From positions 1-7,821 of the forward strand of contig JAEYTY010000093.1 of assembly GCA_023433775.1 (NCBI GenBank): a DNA stretch of 7,821 nucleotides. Direction: 5' to 3'. The notes under the pieces were generated by a model that worked only from the letters and a program-made list of their open reading frames with translations, did no database searches and was not told the DNA's origin. The first letter of the stretch is position 1, and the number at the start of each line of letters is the position of its first letter. The stretch is from Pseudomonadota bacterium. Its GTDB lineage: Bacteria > Pseudomonadota > Alphaproteobacteria > Rhizobiales > Devosiaceae. The position numbers and the translations under genes are program-made. Shown here in pieces: positions 1-6,836 of the stretch.

Positions 1-1
1 C

Positions 2-382
2 GAGGTCAGCGCCACCTCTTGGGGCACGACCGCCGGCAACCATTATTCGCAATATATCAATTCCACGTCTTCGGGCGAGGCGGGCCGGTTCCGGCTCATG
101 CCCATGCTGGTGACGGATTTGATGGATGAATTGCTGGCCATCGGCATTACCAGCTTCGACATGGGCCTTGGCGATTTTGAATATAAGCGCGAATGGACCA
201 AGCCCGAGCAGGTCTTCAACTCGATGATTCCGCTGACGGCCAAGGGCCGGCTTTTTGCCGCGCTTCTGCGGCAGCGCGACAGCGTCAAGCGCACGATCAA
301 GCAGACGCCGATCCTGTGGGATGCGGCCCGCAATGTGCGCCTTGCCATTTTCCGCCTGCGTGGCGGCGGCAAGGAGCAATAG
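2..382 (+). CDS. C-terminal part of a GNAT-family (CelD/BcsL-like) N-acyltransferase, 5' end outside window
   Basis: Open from the window edge to a TAG stop at 380–382, giving 126 residues with no start in view. The segment has the features of the second half of a CelD/BcsL-like GNAT fold (Pfam Acetyltransf_6): a Trp-Gly-Thr strand followed by a His-Tyr pair near residues 7–15, a helix with 'MLVTDLMDELLAIGIT', and the strand-turn 'FDMGLGDFEYKREW', which corresponds to the 'FDFGxGdexYK' signature of these proteins. A basic amphipathic tail (KGRLFAALLRQRD...) follows, as is usual in this family. These proteins are cytoplasmic acyl-CoA-dependent acyltransferases, often found with polysaccharide or envelope genes; the substrate cannot be told here. 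The gene converges on another member of the same broad family with only 6 bp between stops. Family assignment is from recalled motifs; moderate confidence. Confidence 0.62.
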   Translation, partial: EVSATSWGTTAGNHYSQYINSTSSGEAGRFRLMPMLVTDLMDELLAIGITSFDMGLGDFEYKREWTKPEQVFNSMIPLTAKGRLFAALLRQRDSVKRTIKQTPILWDAARNVRLAIFRLRGGGKEQ

Positions 383-388
383 TCCGAC

Positions 389-1522
389 TTACTTCCGAAG
401 CCGGCTGCGCAGAGTGTTGACCCAGATTTTCAACTGCTGCCGCAGCCGATAGAGGCGGGCCAGAAGGCTGACCTGCCAGCCATCGCGACCGACGATCAGC
501 GTCGCCATCTGTTTCTGGTTATTGAAGAAATTAAGCGCAGAGTGCCCCTCCACCGTTGCCGCGGCGTCGATGGCGACGGGCTTTTCGGCGGCATAGAAGG
601 CTTCGAGCAGCATATATTCCAGCGCCATGCCGGGCCCGAGCTTTTTGTAGCTCTCGTCATAGGCAATCTTGGGCGTGAAGGCGATGTCGCCATTGCGGAT
701 CGAAAGCTTCATGGCGATCGGCTTGCCATCGAGCAGCAGGCTGTCGATAGCGGCCAGGCCCGGTCGATAGGCGGCGCGGGCAAAGGCCGCGTGATCGGCG
801 CGGGCGAGAAAGGACGTGCCCATTTCGCCCTTCCAGCCGGCATTTTCAAGCGCCAGAAACTGTTCAAGGCGCTGTTCGAGCTGCGCCGTCTCCTCGACAT
901 GTTCGAGCGTGATCGCCCCGACCTCGCCCAGCCGGCGCATGGTGCGGCGCACATCCTTGAGCCGGTTCTTGGAGAGAACCTGATTGAGATGCTCCTCGAA
1001 ACCGCCGGGCAGGCGGGTGAGGAAAGCGCGCTCATAAGTGTCGACGCTGTTCCAGCCAAGCCCGCTGGCCTCGGCTTCCTTGCGGATCAACTGCACCAGC
1101 GCAGAATCCATGTCGATATCGGCAAAGGTCCAGGTGGCCGGAACGGCGCCAGCGCGGATCTGCTGCAGCCAGGCCTTGATAACCGGCTCGGCATGATCAC
1201 GATGCACCAGCGGCGTGCCGCACAGCACATATTCATTGCCCAGACTATTGGCGACCGGAAAGGGCGCCGGAATTTTTGAGCGCGGCTGGTAGAAAAACAG
1301 CCCGGCCAGCGCACCATCTCCGATCTCAAACGCCAGCGTGCGCAGCGGCTTGCCCCGATCAAGGGTTTCGAGCGCCGCTAGCACATGGCGCCGGTCAAAG
1401 AACGGGTTTTCGACAAGCGCATGAGCAGACAGGCTGTCCCAGCGTTCAGCCAGCAGGGCGGGCAGGTCCTGCACGGAAAGCTGGACTGGCTTGATCTCTT
1501 CCGCCACCGGATGTTCTGGCAT
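389..1522 (-). CDS. GNAT-family N-acetyltransferase, CelD/BcsL-like
   Basis: Encodes 377 residues from the ATG at 1522 to a TAA at 389–391. A GTG at 1564 would add 14 residues; the ATG is preferred because AGGGG lies 8 nt ahead of it, while the GTG has only a weak purine run. The architecture fits CelD/BcsL-like proteins: an N-terminal GNAT-like half (about residues 15–165, with 'ENPFFDRRHVLAAL', 'ALAGLFFYQPR' and 'NEYVLCGTPLV'), then the conserved Acetyltransf_6 part at about residues 183–321. That part holds a basic helix (SKNRLKDVRRTMRRLGE), 'LENAGWKGEMGTSF', and 'KIAYDESYKKLGPGMALEY', the likely acyl-CoA-facing strand and helix. The C-terminus is basic and amphipathic. It probably transfers an acyl group in the cytoplasm during envelope or exopolysaccharide synthesis, but no neighbour fixes the substrate. 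It converges on another CelD-like gene and is divergent from dapF. Confidence 0.8.
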   Translation of the reverse strand: MPEHPVAEEIKPVQLSVQDLPALLAERWDSLSAHALVENPFFDRRHVLAALETLDRGKPLRTLAFEIGDGALAGLFFYQPRSKIPAPFPVANSLGNEYVLCGTPLVHRDHAEPVIKAWLQQIRAGAVPATWTFADIDMDSALVQLIRKEAEASGLGWNSVDTYERAFLTRLPGGFEEHLNQVLSKNRLKDVRRTMRRLGEVGAITLEHVEETAQLEQRLEQFLALENAGWKGEMGTSFLARADHAAFARAAYRPGLAAIDSLLLDGKPIAMKLSIRNGDIAFTPKIAYDESYKKLGPGMALEYMLLEAFYAAEKPVAIDAAATVEGHSALNFFNNQKQMATLIVGRDGWQVSLLARLYRLRQQLKIWVNTLRSRLRK

Positions 1523-1765
1523 TGCGGGTGCCCCTGTCGTCTTGAAGTCAGTCACTAAGCTCACACTGGCAGTCCCGTGGCGCTGGAGGTCGGCTCAACG
1601 CGCCACACATAACGCAGGACTTTGCCCATGGCCGCAGCATTGCACAGGCTGGTTAAGCACATGAGAACGCGGTCCCTTGGCCAGCGCTGGCAATTTGCCT
1701 TCGCATCCGCCATATAGGTTCAAGACGGGCAGATCGGCCCATTCAATTCTTTGTTGGAACGGCAC
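1523..1765. other. Divergent intergenic region between the GNAT gene and dapF
   Basis: About 240 bp separate the chosen starts of the GNAT gene (−) and dapF (+), so promoters for both genes should lie here. The only structure I can point to is a perfect 12-bp palindrome, GCCAGCGCTGGC at 1680–1691, about 75 bp before the dapF start, and a TATAGG at 1713–1718 that could act as a −10 element for dapF but has no good −35 partner. No coding region, RNA gene or riboswitch fold is evident. A long minus-strand open frame reaching into this stretch is an antisense shadow of dapF. Confidence 0.4.
1531..1535 (-). promoter_or_regulatory. Ribosome binding site supporting the ATG start of the GNAT gene
   Basis: AGGGG on the minus strand, 8 nt before the ATG at 1520–1522. 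It favours this start over the GTG at 1562–1564, which has only a distant GGGA. Confidence 0.5.
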
Positions 1766-2638
1766 GTGAGCGATATTCCCTTTCTCAAGATGAACGGGCT
1801 GGGCAACCAGATCATCGTCGCCGATATGCGCGGGCGCGCCGACCGGGTCACGCCCGCTGCGGCCATTGCCATCAATGCCCGCCCCGAGACGCGCTTCGAT
1901 CAAATTATGGCGATCCACGATCCGCGCACGCCGGGCACCGCCAATTACATCGAGATCATCAATTCCGACGGCTCCATGGCGCAGGCCTGCGGCAATGGAA
2001 TGCGTTGCGTCGTGCAGGCGCTGACCGCCGAGCAGGGCCGCCATCGCTTCACCTTCGAGACCGTGGCCGGCATCCTGTTCGGCGAAGAGGCCGAGGACGG
2101 CACCATTACCGTCGATATGGGCACGCCCAGGTTCGCCTGGTACGACATCCCGCTGGCCGAGGAATTTGCCGACACCCGCCAGATCGAGCTGCAGATCGGG
2201 CCGATCGATGCGCCGGTGCTGCATTCGCCCTCCGTCGCCTCGATGGGCAATCCGCAAGCGACGTTCTGGGTGAAGGACGATGTGTGGTCCTATGCGCTCG
2301 ACCGGTTCGGGCCGCTGCTCGAAAACCACCCGATTTTCCCCGAGCGCGCCAATATTTCGATCGCGCAGGTGCTCTCGCCCGACCGCATTATCCTACGCAC
2401 CTGGGAGCGCGGCGCCGGCCTCACCGAGGCCTGCGGCACCGCCGCCTGTGCCGCCGTGGTCAATGGCGCCCGCACCCGCCGCACCAATCGCAAGGCGAAT
2501 GTCACCCTGCCCGGCGGCGATCTGCTGATCGAATGGCGCGACGATGACCATGTGCTGCTGACCGGCCCGGCGGAACGCGAATGGACCGGAATGCTCGACC
2601 CGGCGACCGGCGTGTGGACGCGCAGCGAGGCCGCCTGA
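1766..2638 (+). CDS. dapF: Diaminopimelate epimerase
   Basis: Encodes 290 residues. DapF interconverts LL- and meso-diaminopimelate in the cytoplasm, supplying the meso form for peptidoglycan cross-links and for lysine synthesis. It is a cofactor-independent two-cysteine racemase. Both catalytic cysteines are visible: Cys75 in 'SMAQACGNGMRC' and Cys223 in 'TEACGTAAC'. The N-terminus 'SDIPFLKMNGLGNQ' is typical, with Asn of 'NGLGN' in the substrate site; 'ERGAGLTEACGT' is the second half's signature. Length is slightly above the usual 270–280. GTG 1766 is chosen because GGA lies 7 nt upstream (1756–1758) and the family normally begins at 'SDIPFLKM'; TTG codons at 1751 and 1754 are the alternatives. 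The TGA stop shares its A with the mtaB ATG, so the two genes are translationally coupled at the head of an operon that continues into ftsY. Confidence 0.96.
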   Translation: MSDIPFLKMNGLGNQIIVADMRGRADRVTPAAAIAINARPETRFDQIMAIHDPRTPGTANYIEIINSDGSMAQACGNGMRCVVQALTAEQGRHRFTFETVAGILFGEEAEDGTITVDMGTPRFAWYDIPLAEEFADTRQIELQIGPIDAPVLHSPSVASMGNPQATFWVKDDVWSYALDRFGPLLENHPIFPERANISIAQVLSPDRIILRTWERGAGLTEACGTAACAAVVNGARTRRTNRKANVTLPGGDLLIEWRDDDHVLLTGPAEREWTGMLDPATGVWTRSEAA

Positions 2639-3900
2639 TGGCCGTCGAAACCATATCATTCGGCTGCCGGCTCAATGGGTCCGAGGCGGCAGTGATCAAG
2701 GCCGAGGCCGAAAAGGCCGGGCTCGACAATGCCGTCATTATCAATAGCTGCGCCGTCACCAGCGAATCCGTGCGCCAGGCGCGCCAGGCCGTGCGCAAGG
2801 CGCGGCGCGACAACCCCACTGCCCGCATCATCGTCACCGGCTGCGCCGCGCAAACCGAGGCGCGCAGCTTTGGCGACATGCCCGAGGTCGATCTCGTCAT
2901 CGGCAATCATGACAAGATGAGCGCCGCGAGCTACGCGCCGCTGACCTTCGGCCTGCCCCTTAACGACAAGGTGCAGGTCAATGACATCGCCAATATCCGG
3001 GAGACCGCCGGCCACCTGATCGCCGGTATGGACGGGCGCACCCGCGCCTTTGTGCAGGTGCAGAATGGCTGCGATCATCGCTGCACCTTCTGCATCATCC
3101 CTTTTGGCCGCGGGCCCTCGCGCTCGGTGCCGATGGGGCTCGTGGTCGAGCGCATCAAGGCGCTGGTCGGCGAGGGTTTTAGCGAAGTGGTGCTGACCGG
3201 GGTGGACATCACCTCCTATGGCCCCGACCTACCCGGCACTCCGACCCTGGGCAAGCTGGTGCAGGCGATCCTGAAACACGTCCCCGATCTGCCGCGCCTG
3301 CGCATATCATCCATCGATTCCATCGAGGCCGATGCGGCGCTTTATGAAGCCGTCGCCGATCCGCGCCTCATGCCGCATCTGCATTTGAGCCTCCAGTCGG
3401 GCGACGACATGATCCTCAAGCGCATGAAGCGCCGCCACAGCCGCGCCGATGCGTTGGCCATCGTCGGCAAGCTGCGCAGCCTCCGTCCCGACATGGTGTT
3501 TGGCGCCGATATCATCACCGGCTTTCCCACCGAAAGTGACGCGATGTTCGCCAATTCCCTCTCCATCGTCGCCGAGGCGGGCCTGACCTATCTCCACGTC
3601 TTCCCCTATTCGCCGCGCCCCGGCACGCCCGCCGCGCGAATGCCGCAGGTGGAAAAATCCGTGGCGCGGGAGCGGGCGCGCCTCTTGCGCGTTGAGGGCG
3701 AGAAACAGTTCGCCGCGCTCTGCGCCACGCGCATCGGCCAGACGGAAAGCGTGCTGATGGAACGCGGCGGCATTGGCCGGACCGAACAATTCGTGCCCGT
3801 CGCCCTGCCCGGCCTGAACTATGGTGAGCTAGTGAACGTGCGCATTTCGGGCGCCAATGCCGAGGGGCTCACCGGCGAAGTTTTGCGCAAGGCGGCCTAG
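2638..3900 (+). CDS. mtaB: tRNA (N6-threonylcarbamoyladenosine37-C2) methylthiotransferase MtaB
   Basis: Encodes 420 residues. MtaB is a cytoplasmic radical-SAM enzyme that adds a methylthio group to t6A at tRNA position 37, giving ms2t6A and helping decoding of AAR codons. The N-terminal UPF0004 domain carries the three ligands of the auxiliary iron–sulfur cluster: Cys10 in 'FGCRLN', Cys38 in 'NSCAVT' and Cys69 in 'VTGCAAQ'. The radical-SAM cluster motif CxxxCxxC is at Cys145, Cys149 and Cys152 in 'NGCDHRCTFCIIPFGRG'. A TRAM-like RNA-binding domain fills about residues 363–418. 'FGCRLNGSEA' and 'HVFPYSPRPGTPA' point to the MtaB rather than the MiaB or RimO branch. The ATG at 2638 overlaps the dapF stop by one base and has GAGG 7 nt upstream (2627–2630) inside dapF; the open frame extends further upstream but only within dapF. 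ftsY follows after 39 bp. Confidence 0.93.
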   Translation: MAVETISFGCRLNGSEAAVIKAEAEKAGLDNAVIINSCAVTSESVRQARQAVRKARRDNPTARIIVTGCAAQTEARSFGDMPEVDLVIGNHDKMSAASYAPLTFGLPLNDKVQVNDIANIRETAGHLIAGMDGRTRAFVQVQNGCDHRCTFCIIPFGRGPSRSVPMGLVVERIKALVGEGFSEVVLTGVDITSYGPDLPGTPTLGKLVQAILKHVPDLPRLRISSIDSIEADAALYEAVADPRLMPHLHLSLQSGDDMILKRMKRRHSRADALAIVGKLRSLRPDMVFGADIITGFPTESDAMFANSLSIVAEAGLTYLHVFPYSPRPGTPAARMPQVEKSVARERARLLRVEGEKQFAALCATRIGQTESVLMERGGIGRTEQFVPVALPGLNYGELVNVRISGANAEGLTGEVLRKAA

Positions 3901-3924
3901 GCCTGTATGGCAAGTCGGGACGAC

Positions 3925-3930
3925 AAAGGA
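3925..3930 (+). promoter_or_regulatory. Ribosome binding site of ftsY
   Basis: AAAGGA, 9 nt ahead of the ATG at 3940. It decides against the in-frame ATG at 3907, which lies only 6 bp past the mtaB stop and has no Shine–Dalgarno sequence close by. Confidence 0.6.
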
Positions 3931-3939
3931 CCCAGCACT

Positions 3940-5136
3940 ATGACTGAAAAGAAGCCGGGATTTTTCCAGCGCCTGTTTGGCACAGAGCAGCCGGCGCCCG
4001 TGCCCGCCCCGCCCGAGACGACACCGGCAGAAGTGCCCGCCATCACGCCCGACGCCATCGAGCCTGTGCCCGAACCGGCGCCGGAGCCAACGCCTGCGTC
4101 CGCACCTGTCGACCATCCCCCGCCGCCCGGCCCGCCCGAGGCGACACCCGATTATATCGAGGATGTGGAAGACCAGCTTGTGGCCCCGCCGGTCGCGCCG
4201 GTCGAGAGCATCGAGCCCCCGCGCGGCTGGTTTGCCCGCCTCGCTTCGGGCCTCAAACGCTCCTCCGATCAGCTCGGCGATTCCATCACCTCGGTCTTCA
4301 CCAAGCGCAAGCTCGATGCGGCGACGCTGGACGAGCTGGAGGACGTGCTGATCCAGGCCGATCTCGGCCTCGAAACCGCAATGGCCATTGCCGAAACGCT
4401 CCGCCGCGACCGCTTTGATCGCGATGTCTCGGGCGATGATGTCCGCGCCGTGCTGGCCGGCGAAGTCGAAAAAGTCCTCGGCACCGTGGCCCGCCCGCTG
4501 GTCGTGGACATGGCGCAAAAGCCCTTTGTCATCCTGATGATCGGGGTCAATGGCTCGGGCAAGACCACCACGATCGGCAAGCTGGCGCAAAAACTGACGG
4601 GCGAAGGCAAATCGGTGATGCTGGCCGCCGGCGACACGTTTCGCGCCGCCGCCATCGAGCAATTGCAGGTCTGGGGCCAGCGCACCGGCTCGCCCGTCAT
4701 CGCCCGCCCCGCCGGCGCCGATGCCTCCGGCCTCGCCTTCGATGCCGTCACCCAGGCCAAAGCCGAAGCCCGCGATGTGCTGATCATCGACACGGCGGGC
4801 CGCTTGCAGAACCGCGAAGAGCTGATGGATGAACTCGAAAAGGTCATCCGCGTCATCAAGAAGGTCGACCCCTCAGCCCCCCACGCCACCATTCTGACGC
4901 TCGACGCCACCACCGGCCAGAACGCCCTCAAACAGGTCGAAATTTTCGGCGCCCGCGCCGGCGTCACCGGCCTCGTCATGACCAAACTCGACGGCACCGC
5001 CCGCGGCGGCATCCTCGTCGCCATCGCGAAAAAATTCGGCCTGCCGGTGCATTTTATCGGGGTCGGTGAGGGCGTGGGCGATCTGGAGCCGTTTGAGGCA
5101 AAGGACTTTGCGAGGGCTATTGCTGGCGAGGAGTAA
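3940..5136 (+). CDS. ftsY: Signal recognition particle receptor FtsY
   Basis: Encodes 398 residues. FtsY is the SRP receptor GTPase at the inner face of the cytoplasmic membrane; it docks Ffh-bound ribosomes and hands nascent membrane proteins to the Sec translocon. The N-terminus 'MTEKKPGFFQRLFG' is an amphipathic, probably membrane-binding segment. It is followed by a low-complexity Pro/Ala/Glu-rich acidic A domain (about residues 15–95), a second 'RGWFARLASGLKRSSDQLG' amphipathic segment opening the N domain, and the G domain. GTPase motifs: 'GVNGSGKTTT' with Lys208, 'DTFRAAAIEQL', 'DTAGR' with Asp284, 'TKLDGTARGG' (Thr348–Asp351), and the closing 'GVGEGVGDLEPF' at the C-terminus. The ATG at 3940 is chosen for its ribosome binding site; 3907 would add 11 residues. 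It is the last gene of the dapF–mtaB–ftsY operon as found here and converges on the PIN gene with 29 bp between. No intrinsic terminator is evident in that gap. Confidence 0.96.
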   Translation: MTEKKPGFFQRLFGTEQPAPVPAPPETTPAEVPAITPDAIEPVPEPAPEPTPASAPVDHPPPPGPPEATPDYIEDVEDQLVAPPVAPVESIEPPRGWFARLASGLKRSSDQLGDSITSVFTKRKLDAATLDELEDVLIQADLGLETAMAIAETLRRDRFDRDVSGDDVRAVLAGEVEKVLGTVARPLVVDMAQKPFVILMIGVNGSGKTTTIGKLAQKLTGEGKSVMLAAGDTFRAAAIEQLQVWGQRTGSPVIARPAGADASGLAFDAVTQAKAEARDVLIIDTAGRLQNREELMDELEKVIRVIKKVDPSAPHATILTLDATTGQNALKQVEIFGARAGVTGLVMTKLDGTARGGILVAIAKKFGLPVHFIGVGEGVGDLEPFEAKDFARAIAGEE

Positions 5137-5165
5137 GGCCCGCTAACCAGGGCGGAGGTTAATGC

Positions 5166-5636
5166 CTACCACTGCCAATCTTCCTGTTCGATCATGTCGG
5201 CCAGACCCATACACCGAATGCCTTCTGCCATGCATACATCAGGAATTTTCATTCGCCCTGGCTGTTCTTCTGATACCACGGTCATATTGGGCGATTCCGT
5301 TGCCGCCAGCGCCAACACGAAAGGGTCGCCGCCAGAGCGGTTTTTCACAGTATCGACCAACCGCGGATACGCGGCCATGATGCGCGTTACGTGATGAAGG
5401 CAGAGCTCATCCAGTTCGACCACCAAATGGTTTTTGCGCTCTTTGCACCATTCGTGCAGTTCATCGTCTTTGCGAGCAAGTTCGTTGTACACTTCGACAG
5501 ACACCCGAAGGCGACCCTCTTGGGCAAGCAGGTCCAGTCGCTCCCAAACAAAGGAAAAATTTCTCGGGCGATAGACGCGACGCCAGCCATGAATGAGCGA
5601 GCTGCTGTCGATGCTGTATCGGACTGAGCTCGGCAT
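5166..5636 (-). CDS. DUF4411-type PIN-domain protein, putative toxin ribonuclease
   Basis: Encodes 156 residues. The sequence matches my memory of the DUF4411 family (PF14367), small PIN-like proteins: 'YSIDSSSLIHGW' near the start, 'RKDDELHEWCKERK' in the middle, then 'NRSGGDPFVLALA', 'VVSEEQ' and 'KIPDVCMAEGIRCM'. PIN folds are metal-dependent RNases whose acidic residues bind Mg/Mn. Candidates here are Asp10, Glu52, Asp104 and Glu123/Glu124, all in the expected order, so the active site looks intact. No signal peptide or membrane segment is seen, so the protein should be cytoplasmic. The ATG lies 3 nt after the stop of the Xre–ImmA gene, which implies coupled translation. The usual reading is a toxin held in check by the upstream protein, but no target RNA can be named. 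It is convergent with ftsY. The base composition is lower in GC than in ftsY. Confidence 0.85.
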   Translation of the reverse strand: MPSSVRYSIDSSSLIHGWRRVYRPRNFSFVWERLDLLAQEGRLRVSVEVYNELARKDDELHEWCKERKNHLVVELDELCLHHVTRIMAAYPRLVDTVKNRSGGDPFVLALAATESPNMTVVSEEQPGRMKIPDVCMAEGIRCMGLADMIEQEDWQW

Positions 5637-5639
5637 TGG

Positions 5640-6836
5640 TTAGCGCAACCCCGCTACTTGCTCGAGCCTCGGAATGTGTTTGGTTTTCAATCCCAAGTAA
5701 CCCGACACGTCACTCAGCGTAATTCGCTCTTGATAGTAGTTTCCAAGGACGGCGGTAACCATTGGCCGACCCAAATTGCTGATGGTCTCTTGAGGCATGT
5801 TGCGAGGGATTGGCTTCGAAGGGGCGGCTTTCAACCGCGCCTGTCGCTCTGCCAATTCTGCAGCGTACTGGCTCCTCTTCCGCCGATAAAAACCGGAAGT
5901 GGTATGTCCAAACGTCAGAAGACGTCGAACGGCCGCTTCCCGGCTTACCCCAAATGCCCTTGCAAGGTCGCTAATCTCAGCGTCTGACCATGCCTCATAG
6001 CTTAGACCTCGAGTTTCAGCTGATGCGTATTCGAGAAATTCGCGACGTGGCATTAATGCAGCAGCTGCAACACCATTGCAGAACACTTCGATAGCCTGAT
6101 CTTCGGGCGGCCTAGACACGTCGGTCTCCAGTTCAGAAACACCGCTGACCCTCAGCATCAAATGGGCTACCTCATGGAGCAGGCTGAACGTACGGCGAGT
6201 TGGAGAGTCGGCTCGATTAACCACCACAATGGGAAGAACGGGTTTGCTTATGGCAAAGCCAGACGCATCTCCTGAGGTGAATTTTGTCGCTTGAAATACC
6301 AGTACGCCGGCGGCCTCTATCCGACTTCGCCACGCATTGAGGGATGCTCGCCCCTCGCTATCTTTCCATTTCAGCTGCTCACTGAAACTCACTCCAAGCT
6401 GCTCACGGAGAGAGGCTCCAACTGCCTCTGGGTCTTCAGCTAATTTGGCAGTAATACGGAAAGGCTCGAAGAAAATTCCAACTTCCTCACCCATCTCGAT
6501 GGTAATTTCACGTCGCTGTTCGGCGGCATTGATCTCAGCCTGGACGGCAACCGGCAATTGACGAACCCCACTGCCGGGCAACCGACGAAGATCCCTCAGT
6601 ACCTGATAGGTCATTGGTGGCTCGGCTAGGAAGAAAACAGCAAGCGGGCGCCCAAAAGCTGACGCTACTTTGCGAAGCTGTGGCACAGACGGCGATGCCA
6701 TGTCAGCTTCCCACGCCGTATACGTTTCCTCGGTCACCCCAATCTTCTCAGCTGCATCAGCAGGCGTGCGGAAACCAGCGGACTCTCGAGCCCACTTCAA
6801 AACCGAACCCTTTATGCTAACCGTGAGTCTTGTCAT
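5640..6836 (-). CDS. Xre-family HTH regulator with ImmA/IrrE-type zinc peptidase domain
   Basis: Encodes 398 residues from the ATG at 6836. Residues 9–62 form an Xre-type helix-turn-helix ('LKWARESAGFRTPADAAEKIGVTEETYTAWE...'). Residues of about 135–280 form an ImmA/IrrE (COG2856-like) metallopeptidase with 'LLHEVAHLML', zinc ligands His221 and His225, catalytic Glu222, and a third likely ligand, Glu250, in 'EVFCNGVAAAALMP'. A basic linker follows, then a C-terminal module at about 355–398 ('RITLSDVSGYLGLKTKHI'). It probably binds its own promoter and controls the PIN protein, as antitoxin and/or as a protease; in ICEBs1 an ImmA peptidase cleaves the repressor ImmR, the best-known precedent for this domain. 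A GTG at 6872 would add 12 residues but would start inside the palindrome at 6872–6885; the ATG has only a weak GAGA upstream. Foreign origin is suggested by lower GC and by its position splitting a conserved gene order. Confidence 0.88.
   Translation of the reverse strand: MTRLTVSIKGSVLKWARESAGFRTPADAAEKIGVTEETYTAWEADMASPSVPQLRKVASAFGRPLAVFFLAEPPMTYQVLRDLRRLPGSGVRQLPVAVQAEINAAEQRREITIEMGEEVGIFFEPFRITAKLAEDPEAVGASLREQLGVSFSEQLKWKDSEGRASLNAWRSRIEAAGVLVFQATKFTSGDASGFAISKPVLPIVVVNRADSPTRRTFSLLHEVAHLMLRVSGVSELETDVSRPPEDQAIEVFCNGVAAAALMPRREFLEYASAETRGLSYEAWSDAEISDLARAFGVSREAAVRRLLTFGHTTSGFYRRKRSQYAAELAERQARLKAAPSKPIPRNMPQETISNLGRPMVTAVLGNYYQERITLSDVSGYLGLKTKHIPRLEQVAGLR

Noticed and set aside
542..1279. 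245-codon open frame on + opposite the GNAT gene
   Set aside because: It lies wholly antisense to a gene with recognisable family motifs, shows no domain of its own, and is expected from high GC content.
1595..2329. 244-codon open frame on − opposite dapF
   Set aside because: Antisense shadow of dapF; no recognisable motif and no ribosome binding site.
3829..4662. 277-codon open frame on − across mtaB end and ftsY
   Set aside because: Composition is Gly/Arg/His-rich low complexity produced by the reverse of the ftsY Pro/Glu-rich region; not a credible protein.
5138..5153. GCCC/GGGC hairpin after ftsY as an intrinsic terminator
   Set aside because: The stem is only four pairs, with an 8-nt loop and no T-run on either strand.
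5162..5380. 72-codon open frame on + with a good Shine–Dalgarno sequence
   Set aside because: It is antisense to the PIN gene, has no family resemblance, and the Shine–Dalgarno is better explained as a possible relic of an earlier junction.
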